DNA of 39,570 bases from an uncultured Schlesneria sp. Lineage in GTDB: Bacteria; Planctomycetota; Planctomycetia; Planctomycetales; Planctomycetaceae. A program made the position numbers and the translations under genes. The stretch is taken from NCBI GenBank assembly GCA_903834925.1, contig CAILLA010000263.1:1-39570 (forward strand). The letters are read 5' to 3'. The stretch's first letter is position 1; each line of letters starts with the position of its first letter. The notes under the pieces were generated by a model that saw nothing but the letters and a program-made list of their open reading frames with translations, ran no database searches and had not been told where the DNA came from. Of the stretch, positions 8,659-16,185 are shown in pieces.

Positions 8659-9486
8659 ATGCCCCGTTCCGCAATCACTGTCAGTCTAGTCACCGAAGCC
8701 AAAGGTGGTCCGTTTGTTTTCTGGGACGATCTACCGGGCGCCTGCCGTCACGCGGCGGAATTGGGGTTCGATGCGATTGAGCTGTTTGCTCCTGGTCCCG
8801 ACGCCGTCCCGAAGCAGGAGTTGACCGCGTTACTCAAATCCCATCGATTGAATCTGGCGGCTGTTGGTACCGGAGCGGGATGGGTCAAGCACAAATTGAC
8901 TCTGACGAGTCCTGACCAATCGATCCGACAACGAGCAACGGAATTTATTCGTTCGATGATCGATTTTGGCGGCGTCCACGGTGCCCCGGCGATTATCGGT
9001 TCCATGCAGGGGCGATGGGGTGATGGTGTTTCAAAGGACCAGGCGCTGGATTGGCTTCGTGAAGCACTGAATGATCTTGGTGCTTATGCGACACGCCATA
9101 ATGTTCCCTTGATCTATGAGCCACTCAATCGCTACGAGACCAATCTGGTCAACCAGGTTGCAACGGGTGTTGAGCTGATGGAGTCATTACAGACGGATAA
9201 CGTGCGCTTGCTGGCCGATCTGTTTCACATGAATATCGAAGAATCAGATCTGGCAGCGGCGATAAGAGCAGGTGGCCACTGGATTGGGCATATCCATTTT
9301 GTCGATTCGAATCGTCGACCAGTCGGTTTCGGTCATCTAAGTTATCCACCGATTCTCGAGGCATTAAAGTCGATAGATTACGAAGGTTATCTCTCTGCCG
9401 AGGCGCTTCCTTGGCCGGACTCGCTGGGTGCGGCTCAGCAGACGATCCAATGTATCGACGCCATTTCAATATGGTCGGATAGGTGA
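8659..9486 (+). CDS. Sugar phosphate isomerase/epimerase family TIM-barrel protein
   Basis: 275 residues of the xylose-isomerase-like TIM-barrel family (AP_endonuc_2, PF01261), which also includes hydroxypyruvate isomerase and tagatose/psicose epimerases. Typical strand ends are visible: GFDAIELFAP near the N-terminus, VPLIYEPLNRYETN (metal-ligand Glu), VRLLADLFHMNIEESD (Asp/His), GHIHFVDSNRRPVGFG and GYLSAEALPWP (last Glu). It therefore should bind one divalent metal and isomerise or epimerise a small sugar or keto acid. It starts 38 bases after pyc on the same strand and may be co-transcribed. The substrate cannot be fixed from sequence. There is no signal peptide. Confidence 0.88.
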   Translation: MPRSAITVSLVTEAKGGPFVFWDDLPGACRHAAELGFDAIELFAPGPDAVPKQELTALLKSHRLNLAAVGTGAGWVKHKLTLTSPDQSIRQRATEFIRSMIDFGGVHGAPAIIGSMQGRWGDGVSKDQALDWLREALNDLGAYATRHNVPLIYEPLNRYETNLVNQVATGVELMESLQTDNVRLLADLFHMNIEESDLAAAIRAGGHWIGHIHFVDSNRRPVGFGHLSYPPILEALKSIDYEGYLSAEALPWPDSLGAAQQTIQCIDAISIWSDR

Positions 9487-9543
9487 TCGAGAATAGAATC
9501 CCTTTGAGTCGGTCAACGATCCTTGTCGCTTTCACGTGCGGAA

Positions 9544-10422
9544 ATGCTTTTACAAATCCGTCAGTTGTTGGAATTAATCCGGTTCAGCCATACCGTCTTT
9601 GCCTTGCCGTTTGCATTGCTTTCGGCGGCATTGGCATGGCGGATGCCTGACAGCCCGTTCTCGTTCAAGCAACTGACGGGCATCGTCCTTTGCATGGTAT
9701 TTGCACGTTCTGCTGCCATGGCATTTAACCGGATTGCCGACCGTCAAATCGATGCAGAAAATCCAAGAACACAGAAACGTCATATTCCCGCTGGGCTGCT
9801 GAGTCTGACGACAGTGATCGTGTTCATGCTGATCAGCTCTGTAGGTTTTGTTACATCGACGTTGATCTTTTTGCCAAATCCGTGGCCAATTCGACTTTCA
9901 ATCCCGTTTCTCCTTTTCCTGATGGGATATTCGTATGCCAAACGCTTCACCATCTGGTGCCATTATTGGTTGTCGGCGGCACTGATGCTTTCGCCAATTG
10001 GGGCCTGGATCGCAATTCGCGGTGAATTGGCAGTCACTCCCGCTCTCCTGTCGGCAATAATCTTTTTCTGGGTCGGTGGTTTCGACATCCTTTATGCGTG
10101 TCAGGATGCCGATTTTGACCGTACAAGAAAGCTATTCAGCATTCCGGCACGATGGGGAATCAAGACGGCACTCAGAGTGGCACTCTTCAGTCATCTTCTG
10201 ACCATCGTCAGCCTGTTATCGCTCTGGTATTTCGCAGGGTTAGGCCCCGTCTTTCTGTTGGGGAGCCTGGCCGTAGCAGGACTGCTGATCTACGAGCATT
10301 GGCTGGTGACTCCTGCCGACTTGACCAAGGTCAATATCGCTTTTTTCAATGTGAATGCAGTCGTCAGTATCGGGTTGCTCGTCATGGGGTTGGCCGATAT
10401 CTGGTGGGTCGGTCATTCTTGA
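9544..10422 (+). CDS. UbiA-family prenyltransferase (MqnP-like)
   Basis: 292 residues from ATG 9544; a TTG at 9523 would add seven. It is an integral membrane protein with about eight or nine helices. The first Asp-rich motif is NRIADRQIDAENPRTQKRH (NxxxDxxxD type) and the second is DADFDRTRKLFS, so both prenyl-diphosphate/Mg2+ sites are intact. The opening LLELIRFSHTVFALPFALLSA is typical of the UbiA-like enzymes used in menaquinone synthesis through futalosine (MqnP), which attach the polyprenyl tail to the aromatic precursor. This assignment, rather than 4-hydroxybenzoate prenyltransferase, is inferred from that N-terminus and from what planctomycetes generally use. Its 3' end overlaps the convergent RidA-like gene by 10 bases. 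Confidence 0.87.
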   Translation: MLLQIRQLLELIRFSHTVFALPFALLSAALAWRMPDSPFSFKQLTGIVLCMVFARSAAMAFNRIADRQIDAENPRTQKRHIPAGLLSLTTVIVFMLISSVGFVTSTLIFLPNPWPIRLSIPFLLFLMGYSYAKRFTIWCHYWLSAALMLSPIGAWIAIRGELAVTPALLSAIIFFWVGGFDILYACQDADFDRTRKLFSIPARWGIKTALRVALFSHLLTIVSLLSLWYFAGLGPVFLLGSLAVAGLLIYEHWLVTPADLTKVNIAFFNVNAVVSIGLLVMGLADIWWVGHS

Positions 10423-10784
10423 CCGTGAGACGTTGATTTCGGGGCTGCGGCAGTGATGACCATTTCCACTCGGTAACCAGCGGCCAGCCCCGCTTGCACG
10501 CAGGCTCTTGCTGGAGCGTGACCCATCGGAACCCAATTTTCCCAAAGTTCATTCAGGACAGCCCCGTCCGCCAGATCTGCGAGATAGATCAAAACTTGTA
10601 AGAGTTGCGTTCGATCACTGCTAAACAGGGCTAACCGAGCATCAATCTGAGCAAGGATTTGAGCCGTCTGACCACGTGCATCCTGGTTTGGATCGTCTGC
10701 AACTTCCACAAAAAAGGCGGTTCCACCATAAATCACTGCATCGGACCACCGACGCGTCACACCAATTCGTTCAATACCTGACAT
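10413..10784 (-). CDS. RidA/YjgF-family protein
   Basis: 123 residues, the standard length for this trimeric family, which includes enamine/imine deaminases. Family features are visible: the opening IGVTRRWSDAVIYGGTAFFVEVADD, the central DARGQTAQILAQIDARLALFSSDRTQLLQVLIYLADL, and the C-terminal conserved stretch APARACVQAGLAAGYRVEMVITAA with the Arg that binds the substrate carboxylate in active members. The start is ATG 10784. It overlaps the prenyltransferase 3' end tail-to-tail and diverges from the membrane-protein gene at 10927. Whether it is a true 2-iminopropanoate deaminase cannot be told. Confidence 0.88.
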   Translation of the reverse strand: MSGIERIGVTRRWSDAVIYGGTAFFVEVADDPNQDARGQTAQILAQIDARLALFSSDRTQLLQVLIYLADLADGAVLNELWENWVPMGHAPARACVQAGLAAGYRVEMVITAAAPKSTSHGQE

Positions 10785-10926
10785 GGATATCCGCCTGAAA
10801 AATCAATTTTTTATGTCACGAAACCGGTAACGACGATGTATAATTCGATGGTTTGGTCATTTCCTGTCGATTCGTCGTCTGGTAACGACTTTGACGCTTT
10901 CGAACTTTTTCCTCAAGGCTGCGATC

Positions 10927-11904
10927 ATGCCGGGCACGATTGGTGAAACGAATCAAGCTCCGCAAGATCTCCAGAATACGGCTCAAGATACAGCTGAGCC
11001 GCACGCTGAGGTCCCTGCTTGGCTTGCGGCTCGTCGTGATAGACCTGCTGACCCCACGACAATATTGGAAGCCCCTCCTTCTGGCGTTCCGGTCCCGAGT
11101 TCGACTCCACAAGCGCCTCCAACATCAAAACGAAAAATTCCCAAACCGATTATCACGGTCAATCCTGAGCCGACGGAAATGCCGTCGACGATCGAAGGCT
11201 GGGTGAAGCACTGGATTTCAAAACAGGGAATGATTGGGATTGGCGTTTCGTTGCTGGTCCATACGCTTTTGCTATTGATCCTGGCCTGTTTTCTTGTCGG
11301 CCAGGCTCGCAAAGTTGATGAAGTGAGCCTCTGGGGCACGATTGGGAACTCCGATGAGATCGGAGATACGACGATTGAAACCGAGATGCCCGGTGACATT
11401 GATGCTGGCGAGTCGGCTCCGTTGCAAATGACCGACGTTTCGCAGGCACTCGACTCGATTGGACCGAATGGTGCGAACGCAGAATCAATTCGTGTCGGCG
11501 GCGGCCTTGGTGGGAATGGGCACGGACGTGGTGAATCGGGCGATGGCAACGGGATGGGGGTTGCAGGACCCAAAGTTCCTGGACACGCCCAGACAAAAGG
11601 AAGCTTCAGCGCCTGGCCTGATCCGCGAGATCCAAAACCAGGTGAAGACTACTTCATCGTCATCCAGATTCGCTTGCCAAAAAACATCACGAAATATCGA
11701 GGGTCAGACGTCTCGGGGAATGTCATAGGAACCGATGGCTACCGCCAGGCGATCCGATTCAAAACGAACGAGACGTTAGACGTTGAAGACGGAGCGGTTC
11801 AAATGCGGATCTTCGTCCCTGGTGGTGGTAAGCTGATCCGTGACACGGTTCGAGTTGAGTCGAAGATCTTGAAAGAAAAGCAAACGTTTGAGATCGAATT
11901 CTGA
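10927..11904 (+). CDS. Single-pass membrane protein of unknown function
   Basis: 325 residues. ATG 10927 is chosen for the AAGG sequence about 9 bases upstream; a TTG at 10891 is less likely. Residues 1-95 are Pro/Thr-rich and probably cytoplasmic. One helix (MIGIGVSLLVHTLLLLILACFLVG) lies near 110-135. After it comes a Gly/Asn/Met-rich linker (about 185-225) and a compact C-terminal domain of about 95 residues (PGEDYFIVIQIRLPKN... KEKQTFEIEF) that looks beta-rich. The layout resembles TonB-like or envelope-spanning planctomycete proteins, but I recognise no family. It converges on the PilM block, ending 20 bases from that block's last gene. Confidence 0.75.
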   Translation: MPGTIGETNQAPQDLQNTAQDTAEPHAEVPAWLAARRDRPADPTTILEAPPSGVPVPSSTPQAPPTSKRKIPKPIITVNPEPTEMPSTIEGWVKHWISKQGMIGIGVSLLVHTLLLLILACFLVGQARKVDEVSLWGTIGNSDEIGDTTIETEMPGDIDAGESAPLQMTDVSQALDSIGPNGANAESIRVGGGLGGNGHGRGESGDGNGMGVAGPKVPGHAQTKGSFSAWPDPRDPKPGEDYFIVIQIRLPKNITKYRGSDVSGNVIGTDGYRQAIRFKTNETLDVEDGAVQMRIFVPGGGKLIRDTVRVESKILKEKQTFEIEF

Positions 11905-11924
11905 TTACAGGCGAACCAGGAAGA

Positions 11925-14327
11925 TCAACCTCCTCTGGGGCCTCCTCGATTGCCTTTCCCTGACGGTGGCGTACCTGTTCCAGGTGGCATACCCATTCCT
12001 GGCATTCCCATACCTGGCATTCCCATCCCCGGCATTCCCATAGAAGGCATGCCACCTTGTGCCCCGCGTTGTCCTCGGCGTGGGTTTTTCTTAGGTGTGA
12101 TCGGCTCACCATCACTTCCCATTCCCATTGTGCCGGCGAGACCTCTTGTTGTTGACGATTCTTTGGCCTTGATAATCTTATGTTCGAAGCCTTCCCGTTG
12201 TTTCCAGTAATTCATGTCACTATTTTCGAGATCGTTGGCCGGGTATCCCAACGTTTTCAATTCGCCATGGCTCGTGACAACAAGTGCTTCTTCCATCAGT
12301 CCAAGCCTGGCTGTAAGGTGTCCTTTTTCGGCGGTGAGTTTCAGATCAGGATGCTGATCAGGTGCGATATCGACATCGGATTCAACGTCAACCAGTGCAT
12401 CTTGTGTGACGAATGCATGTTCCCCCTTTTCGAGCGTTCCAGCAACCAGATCGGGTATCATCGTTGCTTTTTTCACTTCGCTGATAAATCCACCAATCGC
12501 TTTAAGATTCAGGACGTCATAGAAGACGGCCCCTACTTTTGTGTCCCACTCGTACATCGATAAGGCAGCGACGTCTCTGGTTGTGGCCTTTACTTTATCT
12601 TCGCGATAAGGCTCGCGTTCGACATCCTTCAAAAAGTAATTGGATGTTGACCGAACGTAGTCTGGATTCGAAACATTACTCCACGGCGTTTCTCGCTCTT
12701 CGCCCTTGGCAATTTCCATATCCGCTCCTGCCAGTTCTTCAGCGGGTAAATCAAAATTGGGATTCCGCAATTTCAGGCGAACCTGGTAACGGTAGGCCAT
12801 TCCCGATTCAACATCGAAGTCAAAATAGCGGAACAAAAGAAATTTCTTTCTGGCCACAAGACGTTCAATGGCTGACGTACCGCGCATATTCCCGCCCATC
12901 ATCGCGCCCATCATCCCTGGACCCATCATCCCTGGGCCACCGGCAGCCCCCATTGCGGGTACACCTGGCGCGGGTGGCATTCTCATTTTTTTCATCATGT
13001 CGTCCATCATGTTTCGTCCTTCAGGGTTGGACTTAACCTGACTGACGAGACCCTTGAAATCTCGCTGAGCCGCTGCCAGCCCCTTTTTGCGCACCGGCGG
13101 GGTTTCACCAAGATTGGCGTTTTCGACCGTGTCATTAAGCGATTCCAACAATTTATTTTCTGCTTCCATCGCTTCGGGGCTAAGTTCCTCATCTTTGATT
13201 CGAGGATGTGTCGCGTAATCTTTCCATAAGCCAAGAAGATTAAGCGGTAGATCCATTGTGATCGCAGCGTCGCGAAGTGCCGTGGGGACGGGGTCTTCGA
13301 GATCGAGATCCGAAGATTCATTCAGGACGTCGAGCGCACTTTGGATATCCACGGTTACCCATTTACTATCTTTCCAAGGATCGGGTCCTGCTTGAGCCGA
13401 TTGGCGTTGCAGGATGAAATCAGTAATCTCGAGCAGCTCTTCAGCTCTTTCTTGAGTGACATGTAGGGCATTTTTATAGTTTTCAATCTGTTTTCGCACC
13501 GGGAAAACGCCTCGAACGGCGATCATCCGAAAGCCGCGAGCGGTTGCACCTGCGGCAGGCCCCATGCTCATCCCTGACCCCATCATACCTGGCATGCCCG
13601 GCATACTTGGCATATCTGACATCATTCCAGGGGGCATCAGCATACCAGGACGACCTTTACCTCCACTTGCATGTCCGGCGACCGGCGCACCAGGTTTAGG
13701 ACCGGCGGCAGGCTTTGTCGCCGGGGCCGCATGCCCGCCAACGGGACTACCAGGGGGGGGAGCCATTCGACCAATGGGGAGCCCGTCATTCGGGCGACCA
13801 GCTACGCCTTTGCCGACGCCGACAGGACGACCTCCAAATTCATCGTTGTCTCCACCCATTTCTGCTTGTGCAGCCACCCCTTCGCCCTCAGCAGGTTGCG
13901 TATCCAGAAGCTGCCTGGCTTCTTCGGAAAGCACACTCAGCGGTACTAAACCCGCTTTGGCGATCAGGTTTTGAACCGCTTCGTATGTTGGTTCACGCTT
14001 GGGTTCATTCTTTTTGTAGAGTGGATGAAAGAGCCATTGCGAAAAGTCATAGCGAGCAACCGATGGCATGGAGAACAACTGTCTCGCTTTTTCTGTGAAA
14101 TCAACAATCAAGAACGAAGATTCTTTTTCTTTCGGCCAAACACTGTTGGCCGCAATCTTTGCCCGAACATTCGCAATGTTTCGTTTGATCTCATCCGGCG
14201 TCGTCTTTGAGTAACGAGCCCAAGATGTTCCACCTAGAAGAACACCCAAAACAATCAATGCAAATAATCCAAAAACGAATTTTTCGACGTGTTCGATCAG
14301 CAATGCTTTGATGTTTAGCTTTTTCAT
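11925..14327 (-). CDS. Large single-pass membrane protein with Met/Pro/Gly repeats, third gene of the PilM block
   Basis: 800 residues. ATG 14327 has GGAGGA 8 bases upstream and is preferred to an upstream TTG. One membrane helix lies at about 15-38 (EKFVFGLFALIVLGVLLGGTSWA); the rest is probably periplasmic. Two long low-complexity stretches are rich in Met, Gly and Pro: about 190-265 (runs such as MPGMPGMMGSGMSMG) and about 450-490 (GPGMMGPGMMGAMMGG). The tail repeats GMPGM five-residue units, a 15-base DNA repeat at about 11985-12050. In between are folded charged segments, including a region with RYQVRLKLRNPNFDLPAEEL. No known family. It is 70 bases downstream of the PilO-like gene, so it should belong to the same operon. 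It may be a platform or scaffold protein; the Met clusters could also bind copper, which is speculation. Confidence 0.8.
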   Translation of the reverse strand: MKKLNIKALLIEHVEKFVFGLFALIVLGVLLGGTSWARYSKTTPDEIKRNIANVRAKIAANSVWPKEKESSFLIVDFTEKARQLFSMPSVARYDFSQWLFHPLYKKNEPKREPTYEAVQNLIAKAGLVPLSVLSEEARQLLDTQPAEGEGVAAQAEMGGDNDEFGGRPVGVGKGVAGRPNDGLPIGRMAPPPGSPVGGHAAPATKPAAGPKPGAPVAGHASGGKGRPGMLMPPGMMSDMPSMPGMPGMMGSGMSMGPAAGATARGFRMIAVRGVFPVRKQIENYKNALHVTQERAEELLEITDFILQRQSAQAGPDPWKDSKWVTVDIQSALDVLNESSDLDLEDPVPTALRDAAITMDLPLNLLGLWKDYATHPRIKDEELSPEAMEAENKLLESLNDTVENANLGETPPVRKKGLAAAQRDFKGLVSQVKSNPEGRNMMDDMMKKMRMPPAPGVPAMGAAGGPGMMGPGMMGAMMGGNMRGTSAIERLVARKKFLLFRYFDFDVESGMAYRYQVRLKLRNPNFDLPAEELAGADMEIAKGEERETPWSNVSNPDYVRSTSNYFLKDVEREPYREDKVKATTRDVAALSMYEWDTKVGAVFYDVLNLKAIGGFISEVKKATMIPDLVAGTLEKGEHAFVTQDALVDVESDVDIAPDQHPDLKLTAEKGHLTARLGLMEEALVVTSHGELKTLGYPANDLENSDMNYWKQREGFEHKIIKAKESSTTRGLAGTMGMGSDGEPITPKKNPRRGQRGAQGGMPSMGMPGMGMPGMGMPGMGMPPGTGTPPSGKGNRGGPRGG

Positions 14328-14397
14328 GATCAATGTCCTCCGTCTTTCATACGGCAGAGAAATTCAATACGGGAAATCAACTCAACCAAAAACACCA

Positions 14398-16104
14398 CTA
14401 CTTTTGTTCGTTCTCATTATTGGCTTTTGCCGGAGGCGCTTCGGGGCGTTCACCGAATTCGCTTGCCGGTTCAGCCCCAGCCGGTTCAGCCCCGGCTGGC
14501 TCCTTCCCTTCCATGACTGGCTCAGTCTCAGGTTCCACCGCCGCCTGCGGCTCAGGTTCGCTGGCGGTTTTCTCGTCACCTGGTGCGGCCCCCTGTCCAT
14601 CAAGGTTCGGCGTTTCTTCGGTCGCTTCAGGCACTACTGGGGTCGCAGGCTTGGTTTCAACCACAGGCTCGACCTTTGGTAACTCAACCTTGCGGTACAT
14701 CGTGAAGACGCCGCAAACGGTCACTTGCGCCATATAGGGGTCTTTCAGTGCGATATCCAATAATTCTTGAGCTGCCTTTTGTTGTAAAAGATTTGCTGCC
14801 GAGCCGGCTGCGGGTCCAGAGAGGGACTCCGTAAACCCGGATATTCCATCGTCACCATTCGCCGATCCCGAAAGGGGGCCACCAAGACCCATTGGAAGTT
14901 GACCGGGCGGCATACGGCTGGCATAGTCCGCCCCGACGCTCGATGAGGAGCTCGATAAGGAACTGGGACTGTCGTCTTCGTGAAGGCGCGACATCTGGAC
15001 GCGAAGAATTTCTACAGGCCAAACGGACTTGTCGTTTGCCGTTAACTCCGCCAGGAATTGAGGAATTCTTCGATGATCCATTTTTACGGACAAATAAAAT
15101 CCTCGAGTCTTATAGGGCAGTCGTTCTTCGTTGCTCACGTAACGTTTTACAACCGTTTCGGCTGCAGCGTCGTTACCGCCGCCGCCTCCCATTCCCATGG
15201 CACCCATACCCAAGCCACCACCACCACCGCCGCCGCCGCCAAAGCTCGCCCCGGATGTACTACCGTCGTCTCCAAACTCTTCCTTCGGGTCAAATTCTGC
15301 AGAGATGGCTGGCAGACTCGATGTGGCGCCAGGTCCACCGGGCAAATCACCTCCAGGAAAACCTCGTGGCGGCCCACCCAACCCCATTCCCAACCCCATT
15401 CCTGTATCGGTAATACCACCACCACCGCCACCACCAACTCCTCCGGAAGAAGCCATGGCATTTTTGTCGCCACCGCCGCGCAGTTCGAGCTTGTCGATCT
15501 GATGGATCGCGGCGTCAGCCCTAGTCGCCTGCGGACCGCCGTTGACTTCCGCGATCGATTGGAACAGTCCTTCTAAAAGCCAAAGGTCTTCCATCACTTG
15601 CCAGATAATTTCTGACTTAGGGGCGGTTACGATCCATTGCTTTTGATTCATCACCTTAAACATGTTGATAATCGGGAATTTGACAACGCCCGTTCCATCA
15701 AAGTCCATCGGGTTGAGCATTTTCCAGACCCTGCGAACTTCGTTTGGATAGGCGTCGCGAAACAGTTCCCGATCAGCACTCTGAAATGTCCCCTGGTAAT
15801 CGACCTTTGCCAGGCCCTGCGGTAATTCCATTCGATCGAGTTGACGTTTCCATAAACCGAGTTGAGTGGTCTTGATCGACGAATCCTGTTTGTCATTGAC
15901 CTCCGACAATCGCTTCGTCCAATTGTCGTTGGGAATATCCCCCTTAGGGATGCTGCTTTCCGCAGCTTCAATCTTAGTTTTCCGCTCGGTAATCGCCTGG
16001 GCAATCGTCCCGGTGGCCATCCACCAGCCGATGAAGGTCATCAGAATTCCCATACCCAGCAGAATCCAAAACTTCTGTTTCAGGACGGGTTCGAGGGCTT
16101 GCAT
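14398..16104 (-). CDS. PilO-like single-pass membrane protein with Gly-rich centre and acidic tail
   Basis: 568 residues. The start ATG 16104 has AAAAGG about 8 bases upstream. Residues 1-12 are cytoplasmic, 13-31 form the membrane helix (ILLGMGILMTFIGWWMATG) and 35-90 are a charged helix likely to form a coiled coil, the general layout of PilO/GspM-type proteins. Two folded periplasmic parts are separated by Gly-rich runs (about 215-310). The second (KMDHRRIPQFLAELTANDKSVWPVEILRVQM) resembles the ferredoxin-like fold of PilO, where a local pattern of FLAELxxxxxxWPVEIxRVxM is usual. The last 100 residues are Pro/Glu/Ala-rich with a repeated PAGAE unit. PilO assignment is inference from topology and position behind the PilM-like gene. 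Confidence 0.75.
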   Translation of the reverse strand: MQALEPVLKQKFWILLGMGILMTFIGWWMATGTIAQAITERKTKIEAAESSIPKGDIPNDNWTKRLSEVNDKQDSSIKTTQLGLWKRQLDRMELPQGLAKVDYQGTFQSADRELFRDAYPNEVRRVWKMLNPMDFDGTGVVKFPIINMFKVMNQKQWIVTAPKSEIIWQVMEDLWLLEGLFQSIAEVNGGPQATRADAAIHQIDKLELRGGGDKNAMASSGGVGGGGGGGITDTGMGLGMGLGGPPRGFPGGDLPGGPGATSSLPAISAEFDPKEEFGDDGSTSGASFGGGGGGGGGLGMGAMGMGGGGGNDAAAETVVKRYVSNEERLPYKTRGFYLSVKMDHRRIPQFLAELTANDKSVWPVEILRVQMSRLHEDDSPSSLSSSSSSVGADYASRMPPGQLPMGLGGPLSGSANGDDGISGFTESLSGPAAGSAANLLQQKAAQELLDIALKDPYMAQVTVCGVFTMYRKVELPKVEPVVETKPATPVVPEATEETPNLDGQGAAPGDEKTASEPEPQAAVEPETEPVMEGKEPAGAEPAGAEPASEFGERPEAPPAKANNENEQK

Positions 16105-16185
16105 GGTATGACCTTTTCAGAAAATTCTTCTGTCTAACAGGCTGGCGAAGTTTTGAGTAAATCGAGACTTTTTTATCGATGAATA

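Noticed and set aside
11985-12055. Short regular repeats considered as a CRISPR-like array
   Set aside because: Units are 15 bases without spacers and encode GMPGM in frame; no cas genes.
13564-13974. A Gly/Pro/Ala-rich plus-strand frame, collagen-like
   Set aside because: Antisense image of the Met/Gly/Pro-rich region of the 11925-14327 gene; low-complexity DNA opens several frames.
15197-15502. A Pro-rich plus-strand frame
   Set aside because: Antisense of the Gly-rich part of the PilO-like gene.
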